Source: Candidatus Gastranaerophilales bacterium
GTDB taxonomy: Bacteria; Cyanobacteriota; Vampirovibrionia; Gastranaerophilales; Gastranaerophilaceae
DNA: 43,009 nucleotides
Assembly (NCBI GenBank): GCA_900768915.1
Contig: CAAGEQ010000005.1
Span: forward strand, 1 to 43,009
Direction: 5' to 3'
The translations under genes and the position numbers were made by a program. Below the pieces are notes generated by a model. It ran no database searches and was not told the DNA's origin. It saw only the letters and a list, made by a program, of their open reading frames with translations. The number at the start of each line of letters is the position of its first letter. Position 1 is the stretch's first letter. Positions 26,032 through 34,762 of this stretch are shown here, piece by piece.

Positions 26032-26571
26032 TCAAGAGATGCAATTTATTTTCGAATGAGCACTCTCTGCCATTCGTATTGCTGCTTGCGTATTTAAAAA
26101 GTTCAACGTAGCCATTAGATTTGTTCCTTGACGGAACTGATTTCTTGCAGCAGTCATTGTTTCATCTTTTACAGAATTAACAAATGTTTTATTGCTTACA
26201 CTTTCTATATTACGCTTAACCTCTTTGGTATAAATTTCTTCAAGGTTAGGTGTTGTTTGTGACACTTTTGCTTCCTGTTGAACAGGTGCTGAATTTGCTA
26301 CATTTTGTGATTGAATATTATTAACAACATTCTTAGCATTCAAACCCATATTTTCCATAAATTGATTAAATGGATTCATTGGTGATTCTGTAATACTTTC
26401 ACGAGCAATTTCCATTACATCATTTTGGACTTGTGTTGAATAATTTTCGTTCTTTTCTGTTGCTAAAGTATTAGACTTTTCACGAGCACGACGAAATATC
26501 GCTTCTTTTATGGAAGCCGTTTCAGCCCTATCTATTGAAGATTTTACATCTATAAAATGAAAGTTATCCAT
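26032..26571 (-). CDS. Unknown hydrophilic protein (179 aa), predicted helical
   Basis: I do not recognise this protein. It begins MDNFHFIDVKSSIDRAETASIKEAIFRRAREK, then has a Gln/Asn/Val-rich middle (NVVNNIQSQNVANSAPVQQEAK), and a helical end (TMTAARNQFRQGTNLMATLNFLNTQAAIRMAESA) with a single Cys near the terminus. There is no TM segment or signal peptide. An earlier in-frame ATG at 26622 would add 17 residues, but the sequence GAGGAAATATTAGGAAA immediately before 26571 looks like the ribosome site, so the shorter form is preferred. It is transcribed away from the GT2-like gene and converges on alr. The character (charged helices, Asn/Gln linker) suggests a structural or filament-like role, but that is a guess. 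Confidence 0.6.
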   Translation of the reverse strand: MDNFHFIDVKSSIDRAETASIKEAIFRRAREKSNTLATEKNENYSTQVQNDVMEIARESITESPMNPFNQFMENMGLNAKNVVNNIQSQNVANSAPVQQEAKVSQTTPNLEEIYTKEVKRNIESVSNKTFVNSVKDETMTAARNQFRQGTNLMATLNFLNTQAAIRMAESAHSKINCIS

Positions 26572-26770
26572 TTTCCTAATATTTCCTCGTACCATTATTA
26601 ACATGTTTTTCAGGCATGTCAATATAATATTATCCTATACCTCTATAAAGTTATTTTGTATTAAAAAATTAACTTATTTTATATACTTTTTATATATTTG
26701 TTACATAAATTAACATGAAATACCATTTTTTATACTCATATAAATGATGTATTTATAGCATAGGATTTCC

Positions 26771-26786
26771 TCATACTATAGTATGA
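26771..26786. promoter_or_regulatory. Perfect 16-bp palindrome in a divergent intergenic region
   Basis: TCATACTATAGTATGA is an exact inverted repeat located 65 nt upstream of the GT2-like start and 200 nt upstream of the leftward unknown. It could be an operator for a dimeric regulator. No regulator gene is adjacent. A second function as a -10-like TATAGT cannot be excluded. Confidence 0.45.
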
Positions 26787-26851
26787 AGTATCAGTGTTCA
26801 TGTTGGCAAAATCTTTTTTTTACGTTAAACTGATGACGGAGATTTATAATT

Positions 26852-28408
26852 ATGAAATTACTCATTTACCTTATTTATTTGTATTTAACAATTTATACTA
26901 TTTATTATGCCGCATTGGCTATCACTGGTTTGAAACGTGAAAAGAAAAATCGTGATGATTACAATAAAAAATATAACAATTTATGCGTTGTTGTATATTC
27001 ACACAATAATAAGGAAACTGTTGAAAATTTAGTTAAACAACTAAAAAACCAAACATATCCGAAATCAAATTACACAATTCAAGTTATCTTAGATAATTGC
27101 AAAGATGAATCAGAAATTTTATTTCAAGGTGATTTAGATGTAAATGTAATGAATATCAAAAACGTTGATACAATTGGTAAAGACCAAGCATTCTCTATCA
27201 TTACGGAAAAATATTCATCTATTAAAGATTTAGATGCTTATGTATTTCTTGATGCAAAATATTACGTAAATAGCGACTTTTTAGAAAAAGTTAATGACTC
27301 ATTACAAAAAGATGATGTTATTACTGGTGCTACAACATTGATTTGCAATGATAAATTAACATTATTAGAAAATATTAAATACTCATATAACCAATATAAA
27401 AACAACTTTTTATCAAAATCACGTGCTTTGTTAGGATTTAGTAATTTAGTAAATTCTGATATTTTGGCTATGAGAAAAACTGTTATAGATGAAATCGGCT
27501 CTGTTAATTTTAGAAGTACAAATGAAGAGTTAAAATTTACACTTGCATTATCAAAAATGAATGTAAGATGTGGATACAATTCAGATTTGAAAGTTTATAT
27601 CGGACTTGAAGATTATGACTTTAAAATACCATCTTTATCAAAACGTATTGGATTATTTTTCAGTAATATTACACACATAAATAAAAACTTTAATTATACT
27701 GAACTTGTTGCATCTCTAATTTATCCAAACTGTTTAACGTTAGCATTAGGATATTACCTAGTATTTGAATTTGCATTCAAATTCAAATGTTTATTAAATT
27801 ATTATGTTATTGGTGCAGGTATTGCTTTATTTATTGTATCTTTCTGCGCAAGTTTATTACATGCTAAAATACATTCTAAAGAACATTTTTACTTGTTCTG
27901 TTATCCTGCTTATGCATTATGCAAAGTAATATATAACTTCCCACCATTAAGATTTATTAGAAACTGTTTATTTAAAAATGAACCAAACAAACATATTGAA
28001 AAAATGACTGCAAATGTATTTGTTTCTGATGGTTCAAGATATTATCCTTGTAAACTTGAAATCGTTTCAGAATCTGGATTAGCAAAAGTTATATTTATAA
28101 ATAAAAAGAAAAAATATAAAACAAAAAATCACCTAAGAGTAATTGATGCCATAAATGAAATCGTTGAAAAATTAGAAAGTTATGGTTATGGACTAAGAGT
28201 TTGCCAATGTTGCAAATACTTTGATCCTGATATTGATGGCTCAGTAAACCAAGTAAAAGGTTTCTGCAAATACCATTTTGCAAACAGAACTCCTGGTGAT
28301 ATCTTACCAACAGTTTTGTGGAACTCCTGTGAAGCATTTGATAAAATAAATATCGTTAATATGTTTGATGCTATTGCTGCAAAAAAACAGGAAGAAAAAA
28401 ACAACTAA
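26852..28408 (+). CDS. GT2-like membrane glycosyltransferase with C-terminal Cys-rich domain
   Basis: A 518-aa protein. An N-terminal TM helix (1-25) leads into a cytosolic GT-A-like domain (NNLCVVVYSHNNKETVENLVKQL, VILDNCKDES, DAYVFLDAKYYVNSDFL, TGATTLICNDKLTLLENI, FRSTNEELKFTLAL), then two or three TM helices (about 285-355), and a soluble C-terminal domain with a Cys cluster CQCCKYF...GFCKYHF...WNSCEAF that could bind a metal or Fe-S cluster. The layout matches cellulose-synthase-like GT2 proteins, but the DxD reads DAK and the QxxRW motif is not apparent, so activity is doubtful. A GGAG lies about 10 nt before the ATG. Its stop overlaps the hemW start by one base (TAATG), suggesting coupling. 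Confidence 0.65.
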   Translation: MKLLIYLIYLYLTIYTIYYAALAITGLKREKKNRDDYNKKYNNLCVVVYSHNNKETVENLVKQLKNQTYPKSNYTIQVILDNCKDESEILFQGDLDVNVMNIKNVDTIGKDQAFSIITEKYSSIKDLDAYVFLDAKYYVNSDFLEKVNDSLQKDDVITGATTLICNDKLTLLENIKYSYNQYKNNFLSKSRALLGFSNLVNSDILAMRKTVIDEIGSVNFRSTNEELKFTLALSKMNVRCGYNSDLKVYIGLEDYDFKIPSLSKRIGLFFSNITHINKNFNYTELVASLIYPNCLTLALGYYLVFEFAFKFKCLLNYYVIGAGIALFIVSFCASLLHAKIHSKEHFYLFCYPAYALCKVIYNFPPLRFIRNCLFKNEPNKHIEKMTANVFVSDGSRYYPCKLEIVSESGLAKVIFINKKKKYKTKNHLRVIDAINEIVEKLESYGYGLRVCQCCKYFDPDIDGSVNQVKGFCKYHFANRTPGDILPTVLWNSCEAFDKINIVNMFDAIAAKKQEEKNN

Positions 28409-29514
28409 TGCCTGAAAGTGTATATATACATATTCCATTCTGCAAAAGTAAATGTAAATACTGTTCATTTATATCATTTGAAAATCAAGAAAAGAAATTA
28501 GGATATTTATTTTCACTCTTAAAAGAAATAGATTATTATTACAAAGGTGAAAATCTAAAAACATTATATATTGGTGGCGGAACACCCTCTATTTTATTAA
28601 TAGATGAATTAAAAAAAATAATATCAAAATTTAATTTTTCGCAAAATGCAGAAATTACTATTGAAATAAATCCTAATGATGCCACATTTGAATATCTTTC
28701 AGGATTAAAATCATTAGGATTTAATAGACTAAGTATGGGAGCACAAAGTTTTAATGATAATATCTTAAAACTAATTGGTAGAAGACATAATTCACAAGAA
28801 ATTTATAATGCAGTAGATTTAGCAAAAAAAGTTGGATTTAATAATATTAGCCTTGATTTAATTTACGGTTTACCAACTCAAACAATTGAAAATTTTGAAT
28901 ATGACCTAAATCAACTTATCAAACTTGATGTACAGCATATCTCATTATATGGATTAAAAATAGATGAGGGTTGTTATTTCTATACACACCAACCACAAAA
29001 TCTGCCTAATGATGACACACAAGCAGATATGTATCTTTTAGCGAATAGAATTACTAAACAAAATGGTTTTGAACATTATGAAATTAGTAATTATTCAAAA
29101 CCTAATTACCATTCAAGACACAATACTAATTATTGGAAATGTGGACAATATTATGGTTTTGGACTTTCTGCTCATGGTTATGACGGTGATATAAGATATT
29201 CAAATTATTCTATATTAGAAGAATATTTAAATTCACCAATTTCACACGAATATGGAACATTTTTAACAGATGAAATTAAACTTGAAGAAAGAATATTTTT
29301 AGGATTAAGACTCGCTGAGGGTATAAATATAAAAGAAATAAATAAAGATTTTCATATTGATTTTAATGAAAAATATAAACCTCAACTTGAAAAATATTTA
29401 TCAACAGGACACTTACTTAAAACTAACATTGGATATAGATTATCTAATAATGAAACATCAAATGGATTTTTAATTAGCAATTTAATTTTATCCGATTTTA
29501 TTACAAGTGAATAA
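28408..29514 (+). CDS. hemW: Radical SAM heme chaperone HemW-like protein
   Basis: A 368-aa HemN/HemW-family radical SAM protein. The N-terminus holds the [4Fe-4S] motif in VYIHIPFCKSKCKYCSF (CxxxCxxC), followed by LYIGGGTPSIL, EINPND, RLSMGAQSFNDNILKLIGRRHN, SLDLIYGLPTQT and HISLYGLKI, and then the HemW-type C-terminal domain. The absence of the HemN N-terminal extension points to HemW, a heme-binding chaperone, rather than coproporphyrinogen dehydrogenase. The ATG overlaps the last base of the GT2-like stop and there is no separate ribosome site, so translation is probably by coupling. The dinB-like gene follows 27 nt later with its own promoter. Confidence 0.88.
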   Translation: MPESVYIHIPFCKSKCKYCSFISFENQEKKLGYLFSLLKEIDYYYKGENLKTLYIGGGTPSILLIDELKKIISKFNFSQNAEITIEINPNDATFEYLSGLKSLGFNRLSMGAQSFNDNILKLIGRRHNSQEIYNAVDLAKKVGFNNISLDLIYGLPTQTIENFEYDLNQLIKLDVQHISLYGLKIDEGCYFYTHQPQNLPNDDTQADMYLLANRITKQNGFEHYEISNYSKPNYHSRHNTNYWKCGQYYGFGLSAHGYDGDIRYSNYSILEEYLNSPISHEYGTFLTDEIKLEERIFLGLRLAEGINIKEINKDFHIDFNEKYKPQLEKYLSTGHLLKTNIGYRLSNNETSNGFLISNLILSDFITSE

Positions 29515-29529
29515 ATCAAAAAAATATCA

Positions 29530-29535
29530 TATAAT
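29530..29535 (+). promoter_or_regulatory. -10 element predicting a leaderless Y-polymerase mRNA
   Basis: A consensus TATAAT ends 6 nt before the ATG at 29542, in the 27-nt gap after hemW, with no Shine-Dalgarno. The -35 region is not clear. Confidence 0.55.
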
Positions 29536-29541
29536 GTAATT

Positions 29542-30702
29542 ATGCAGAAACGTATTATAGCATTAGTAGATTGTGACTCATTTTTTGTATCTTGCGAACA
29601 AGCAGATGATAAAGGATACAAAAACACTCCTACTTGTGTTATTTCCGGCAGAAATGGTTGTGTCATATCACGTTCCAAAGAAGCAAAACAATTAGGTATC
29701 AAAATGGGAATACCAATGTTTATGGCAAAAAAAGAATTTCCAGAAGCAAATTATATTGTTGCAAACCATGACAAATATAAATCATATTCTAAAAAAGTAA
29801 TGAAATGTTTAGATGATTTTAGTCCTGATGTACAAGTTGTTTCAGTTGATGAAGCATTTATTGATTTAACTGGAACACGCAAATTATTCAATAGAAACTA
29901 TATCAATATTGCTAAATTAATACGTGAAACAATACTTGAAAAAACAGATATTCCCGTATCAATTGGAATCTCATTATCAAAAACATTAGCAAAACTTGCA
30001 AGCGACAAAGCCAAATCAACAGGTGGAATTTACGCAATAGGAACAAGCAAAATTATTTCCGAATTACAAAAAACAAATATCGATGAAATTTCTGGCATTG
30101 GTAAAGCAAACAGTTTAACATTAAGAAGATATGGCATTTTAACCGGATATGAATTTGTTTCAAAAACTGATGAATGGATTAAAACAAAACTTGGCATAAA
30201 TGGTGTTGAATTACGTCATGAACTTTTAGGCGAAGTAATTTCAAAAGTAGATAATAAATATGAAGCACCTAAATCTATTCAAAACACATCAACTATTTGC
30301 GATGGAACATTTTCAGACAATTTACATATTATTAAAATGGAATTGTCAAAACATTTACATGGTGCTTGTGCAAAATTAAGACAACATAATCTTAAATGTT
30401 CAAGTATAGGAGTAATGCTAAAAACAAAAGATTTTATCACTTATTATGATAAAAAAATACTAATAAAACCAACAGATTTTGAATTAACATTACAAAAAAG
30501 TGTTAACGAAATTTTACCAAAAATTTATAGAGAAAACATTTTATATAGAAGTACAGGTATAATACTAGAACATTTGTCATTTGCTAATAATGAACAACTT
30601 TCATTGTTTGATGAAGGAAAACAAAAAGAAGAAAAATTAAGTAAATGCATAGATAACATAGAAAAACGATTTGGAAAAAATTCTATACGAACTGGATTTT
30701 AA
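29542..30702 (+). CDS. Y-family translesion DNA polymerase (DinB/UmuC-like)
   Basis: A 386-aa error-prone polymerase that copies damaged templates. The palm has VDCDSFFVSCEQ (first catalytic Asp and aromatic steric gate, residues 9-20), and SVDEAFIDLTGTRKLF (second Asp and Glu, about 105). NGCVISRSKEAKQLGIKMGIPMF follows the UmuC type of fingers. A helix-hairpin-helix thumb region is near IDEISGIGKANSLTLRRYGI, and the little finger covers about 240-345. The motif QLSLF (352-356) is a canonical sliding-clamp-binding site, and the clamp DnaN is encoded 10 kb away. No UmuD lies next to it and no LexA box was recognised, so SOS control is not shown. The choice between UmuC-like and DinB-like is open. 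Confidence 0.88.
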   Translation: MQKRIIALVDCDSFFVSCEQADDKGYKNTPTCVISGRNGCVISRSKEAKQLGIKMGIPMFMAKKEFPEANYIVANHDKYKSYSKKVMKCLDDFSPDVQVVSVDEAFIDLTGTRKLFNRNYINIAKLIRETILEKTDIPVSIGISLSKTLAKLASDKAKSTGGIYAIGTSKIISELQKTNIDEISGIGKANSLTLRRYGILTGYEFVSKTDEWIKTKLGINGVELRHELLGEVISKVDNKYEAPKSIQNTSTICDGTFSDNLHIIKMELSKHLHGACAKLRQHNLKCSSIGVMLKTKDFITYYDKKILIKPTDFELTLQKSVNEILPKIYRENILYRSTGIILEHLSFANNEQLSLFDEGKQKEEKLSKCIDNIEKRFGKNSIRTGF

Positions 30703-30733
30703 ACATACTAATTGTAAAATTTTTACTGTTTTA

Positions 30734-30761
30734 TTTACACTATCAGTGTTTATGATACAAT
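30734..30761 (+). promoter_or_regulatory. gyrA promoter
   Basis: TTTACA (30734-30739) and TACAAT (30756-30761) are spaced 16 bp, with a TG one base upstream of the -10 (extended -10). The inferred start is near 30768, leaving a leader of about 26 nt containing the AAGGAG ribosome site. Confidence 0.65.
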
Positions 30762-30793
30762 AGATATAAAATAGGGGAATAAGGAGAAAGATT

Positions 30794-33358
30794 TTGGCTC
30801 AACAAAATATGTTTGAAGACGGTAAAATAGTTCCAGTTAATATTAGAGAAGAAATGAAACGATGCTATATTGATTATGCGATGAGTGTAATCGTAGGTCG
30901 TGCACTTCCTGATGTTCGTGACGGTTTAAAACCTGTTCACAGACGTATTTTGTTTGCAATGAATGAATTGGGAATGTATCCTGATAAACCTTTCAAAAAA
31001 TGTGCCCGTATCGTTGGTGAAGTACTTGGTAAATATCACCCACACGGTGATACTGCAGTATATGATGCTTTAGTACGTATGGCTCAAGATTTCTCTACAA
31101 GATATTTAACAGTTGACGGACACGGAAACTTTGGTTCTGTTGATGGTGATGGTGCAGCTGCGATGCGTTATACAGAAGCACGTATGCATAAAATTACACA
31201 GTCAATGTTAGCAGATATTGATTGTGAAACTGTTGACTTTGTACCAAACTTTGACGGTTCACTACAAGAACCTTCTGTACTTCCTGTAAGATTACCAATG
31301 TTATTACTTAATGGTGTTTCTGGTATCGCAGTAGGTATGGCAACAAACATTCCACCTCACAACTTATGTGAAGTTGTTGATGGTACTATTGCTTTGATTG
31401 ATAATCCACAAATTACAATCGAAGGATTAATGGAACATATCAAAGGTCCTGACTTCCCAACTGCTGCTACAATTATTGGTTTAAATGATATCAAACAAGC
31501 ATACGAAACAGGTAGAGGTTCTATCAAAATGTCATCTGTTGCAACTATTGAAGAGATTGCTGGTGGCAACGGACGTCAATCAAGAAATGCTATCGTTATT
31601 ACAGAAATTCCTTACCAAGTTAACAAAGCACTTCTTATTGAAAAAATGGCTGAATTAGCAAAAGAAGGAAGAGTTCAAGGTATTTCTGATTTAAGAGATG
31701 AATCTGACCGTTCAGGTATGCGTATCGTTGTTGAACTTAAACGTGATGCTAATCCTGATGTTGTTAAAAATAATTTATTCAAATACACTCAACTTTCAAC
31801 ATCATTTGGTGTAAATATGGTTACATTATGTGGTCAACAACCAAGATTGATGAACTTATACGAAGTATTGAGTGCATTCGTAGAACACAGAGTTGAAATT
31901 GTTACAAGAAGAACAATTTTCTACTTAAAGAAAGCAAAAATGAGAGCCCACATCTTGGCTGGTTTACTAATTGCATTAGGTTCATTAGATGAAGTTATTG
32001 AATTAATTAAAAAATCAAAAACAACTGATGAAGCAAGAGTTGGCTTAATGACAAAATTCGGTCTTGATATTGACCAAGCAAATGCAATCCTTGAAATGCA
32101 ATTAAGAAGATTGACAGGGCTTGAACAAGATAAGATTAAAAACGAATATGAAGAATTACAAAAGAAAATTGCTGAATATGAAGCAATTCTTGCTGATAGA
32201 CAAAAAGTTTTAAACATCATCAAGAAAGAATTACTTGAAGATAAAGAAAAATATGGTGATGATAGAAGAACTCAAATTTTGCCAGAACAAGGTGAAGTGA
32301 CTATTGAAGATTTAACACCAAACACACCAATGGCAGTATTTATTACTCGTCAAGGATACTTAAAACGTATCAGTCTTGATACATTTGAACGTCAAAACCG
32401 TGCAACTCGTGGTAAGAGTGGTATGAAAACTAAAGATGATGATGATATAGAACATTTCTTTACTGCTATGATGCATGATAAAGTTCTATTCTTCTCTAAC
32501 AAAGGTGTTGTATATAGTCTTAATGTTTACGACTTCCCAGAAGGTGGAAGACAAGCAAAAGGCTTACCAATTGTAAACGTATTACCAATCGGTCAAGATG
32601 AATCAATTACGGCAGTTGTACCTATTAGTAATTTTGAACCAGAAACTAATTTAATAATGTTAACCCAAAATGGTTTTATTAAGAGAATTGAATTAGAAAA
32701 CTTCTCAAATATCAGAAGAAATGGTATTATTGCTATTTCACTAGCAGATGGGGATAAATTAAATTGGGTTAAACTTGCTCAACCAAATGATGAAATTATT
32801 ATTGGTACATCATGTGGTATGGCAATTAGATTCCCAATCTCTGATTTACGTCCATTAGGAAGAAGTGCTAGAGGTGTAACGTCTATGAAATTACGTCAAG
32901 GTGATACACTAATTGGTTGTGATATTGTACCGAGTGATTATGACGCAGACTTGTTAGTTGTAACATCTGACGGATTTGGCAAACGTACAAAATTATCTGA
33001 ATTTAGAAGCCAAAACAGAGGTGGAATTGGTTTAATTGCTGCTAAATTCAAATCAACAACATCAAGATTAGTTGCATTGACTATAGTTGAAGAAGATGAT
33101 GAAGTAATGATGGTTACAGCAAACGGTATCGTTACTAGATTAAAAGCAAATTCTATTTCTCAACAGGGCAGACCAGCAACAGGTGTAAGGGCACAAAATC
33201 TTGTTGATAACGATTCTGTGGTTTCAGTTCAAAAGATTGTTAACACATCAAAAAATGATGAAAAAACATCTAATGATACTGCTGAAATAACAGAAACAGA
33301 AGAAAATTCAGAACAAACAAAAATTGAGTTAAATTCTGAAAATACTACTGAAGAATAA
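30794..33358 (+). CDS. gyrA: DNA gyrase subunit A
   Basis: An 854-aa type IIA topoisomerase subunit that cuts and rejoins DNA while GyrB supplies ATP hydrolysis. The N-terminal winged-helix domain shows RALPDVRDGLKPVHRRIL, HPHGDTAVYDALVRMAQ (the quinolone pocket with Thr at the usual Ser83 site) and AAAMRYTEARM with the catalytic Tyr. A coiled-coil gate follows (about 360-480), then the six-bladed C-terminal domain from about 500. The wrapping box reads QNRATRGKSG instead of QRRGGKG, a form I associate with cyanobacterial gyrases. The last 35 residues are an acidic tail. The TTG start at 30794 is supported by AAGGAG 7 nt upstream; the first ATG lies 15 nt further on. gyrB is not in the window. 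Confidence 0.95.
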   Translation: MAQQNMFEDGKIVPVNIREEMKRCYIDYAMSVIVGRALPDVRDGLKPVHRRILFAMNELGMYPDKPFKKCARIVGEVLGKYHPHGDTAVYDALVRMAQDFSTRYLTVDGHGNFGSVDGDGAAAMRYTEARMHKITQSMLADIDCETVDFVPNFDGSLQEPSVLPVRLPMLLLNGVSGIAVGMATNIPPHNLCEVVDGTIALIDNPQITIEGLMEHIKGPDFPTAATIIGLNDIKQAYETGRGSIKMSSVATIEEIAGGNGRQSRNAIVITEIPYQVNKALLIEKMAELAKEGRVQGISDLRDESDRSGMRIVVELKRDANPDVVKNNLFKYTQLSTSFGVNMVTLCGQQPRLMNLYEVLSAFVEHRVEIVTRRTIFYLKKAKMRAHILAGLLIALGSLDEVIELIKKSKTTDEARVGLMTKFGLDIDQANAILEMQLRRLTGLEQDKIKNEYEELQKKIAEYEAILADRQKVLNIIKKELLEDKEKYGDDRRTQILPEQGEVTIEDLTPNTPMAVFITRQGYLKRISLDTFERQNRATRGKSGMKTKDDDDIEHFFTAMMHDKVLFFSNKGVVYSLNVYDFPEGGRQAKGLPIVNVLPIGQDESITAVVPISNFEPETNLIMLTQNGFIKRIELENFSNIRRNGIIAISLADGDKLNWVKLAQPNDEIIIGTSCGMAIRFPISDLRPLGRSARGVTSMKLRQGDTLIGCDIVPSDYDADLLVVTSDGFGKRTKLSEFRSQNRGGIGLIAAKFKSTTSRLVALTIVEEDDEVMMVTANGIVTRLKANSISQQGRPATGVRAQNLVDNDSVVSVQKIVNTSKNDEKTSNDTAEITETEENSEQTKIELNSENTTEE

Positions 33359-33403
33359 TTATAATTGATAGTTGAAACCCTAATAATATAGGTGGAGATA
33401 AAT

Positions 33404-34741
33404 ATGAATAAAAAAAGAATGCGTTCTCGTGATGAAGAAGAATATACTGCTTTCTTAAAACATATAAGAGAAGAAAGAGAAGAAACTTCTAATTTTGCTA
33501 AATCACTATTAACATTCGTTTTAGGAGTTTGTTGTGTTTTAGTTTTTGGTTTATGGTTTGTACAGAACGATAATCTTGTAATTAGTATATTTGGAGAAGA
33601 TTCTCCTATTACTCAACAATTATTGGCTATTGGTCATGTAATTAAATCACATACAAGGTCATCAAATAGTTGGTCTTTGTTTGGCAGACAACAAAATATA
33701 TTATTACTTGGTGTTGATTCAAATGGTAATAACACTGATACATGGAAAGGTACACGTTCAGATACTATTATTTTAATGAATATTGATCCGGCAACACATT
33801 CCGTAAATGCTATTTCTATTCCTCGTGATAGTAAAGTATATCTTCCTGATAAATATGGTGTAGATAAAATTAATGCTGCTCATGCATACGGTGGCATTGA
33901 TATGGCTAAACAAACTATAGAAAAAACTTTAGGTGTAAAAATTGATAAATATATATGTGTACATGATGAGGGTGTTCGAGAAGTAATTGACGCACTTGGT
34001 GGTATACCTATATATGTAGAAAAAAGAATGAAATATGATGATTACGCAGGACATTTACATATAAATCTTGATAAAGGTAATCATGTATTATCTGGACAAC
34101 AAGCAGTTGGATATTTAAGATTTAGACATGATGGACTTGGTGATATTGGTAGAACACAAAGACAACAATGGTTTTTAAGAGGTTTCTTAGAAAGATTACA
34201 AAATCCACAAATTATTTCAAAAATTCCTCAAATTGTAAATATTTCTAAAAAATATATAAAAACAGATATGTCTTTATATGAATTATCACAACTTGCAGCA
34301 TTAGCAAAAGGCTTTGATGAAAGTAATATTCAAATTGCAATGTTACCTGGAGCACCAAATTCTCGTGGTGGAATTAGTTATTGGATAATAGATTCTGATA
34401 AAGCCCAAGATGTAGTAAATAGACTTATTTATAGAGAAGATACTACACCTGATAAGAGTGCTCAATTAATTGGTGGTATTTTATACACTGCATCAAAAGA
34501 AAGCCAAGCACAAACATTAAAAACTCAATTAAACAATCTTGGCTACACAGTTAACATGATGCAATCAAAAGCGTTACCACACACTCAATTTGTTGCACAC
34601 AATAATAATGTTTCAAGTAGTTTCTATAAATATTTAAAAGAAAAAGTTCCTACAATCGCTAAAACACAATATGTATATGATCCTATCAAATATTATTGTG
34701 TAGGTAATAGTGATTTCACTATTATTTTATCAGGTAACTAA
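33404..34741 (+). CDS. LCP-family glycopolymer transferase (LytR-CpsA-Psr) with LytR_C domain
   Basis: A 445-aa protein. A cytoplasmic N-terminus (about 1-30, charged) and one TM helix (about 30-52, LLTFVLGVCCVLVFGLWFV) precede an extracytoplasmic LCP domain: NILLLGVDSN, TRSDTIILMNID, ISIPRDSKVYLPDKYGVDKINAAHAYGG, GIPIYV, YLRFRHDGLGDIGRTQRQQ. The Arg and Asp residues that bind polyprenyl-phosphate sugars are kept. Residues about 345-445 form the LytR_C domain. LCP enzymes ligate lipid-linked glycans to the wall or to other glycans. The GGTGGAG ribosome site at 33391-33397 picks the ATG at 33404. It is 45 nt downstream of gyrA without a terminator, so it may be read from the gyrA promoter. Confidence 0.9.
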   Translation: MNKKRMRSRDEEEYTAFLKHIREEREETSNFAKSLLTFVLGVCCVLVFGLWFVQNDNLVISIFGEDSPITQQLLAIGHVIKSHTRSSNSWSLFGRQQNILLLGVDSNGNNTDTWKGTRSDTIILMNIDPATHSVNAISIPRDSKVYLPDKYGVDKINAAHAYGGIDMAKQTIEKTLGVKIDKYICVHDEGVREVIDALGGIPIYVEKRMKYDDYAGHLHINLDKGNHVLSGQQAVGYLRFRHDGLGDIGRTQRQQWFLRGFLERLQNPQIISKIPQIVNISKKYIKTDMSLYELSQLAALAKGFDESNIQIAMLPGAPNSRGGISYWIIDSDKAQDVVNRLIYREDTTPDKSAQLIGGILYTASKESQAQTLKTQLNNLGYTVNMMQSKALPHTQFVAHNNNVSSSFYKYLKEKVPTIAKTQYVYDPIKYYCVGNSDFTIILSGN

Positions 34742-34762
34742 TCTTATTAGGAGATTATAACA

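Noticed and set aside
30794..33358. Quinolone resistance mutation in GyrA
   Set aside because: Thr at the Ser83 site is the natural residue in several bacterial groups; without relatives it cannot be called a mutation.
30794..33358. ParC (topoisomerase IV) instead of GyrA
   Set aside because: Full-length C-terminal domain with six-blade pattern and a GyrA-type box in its cyanobacteria-like form; a single such gene here is best read as gyrA.
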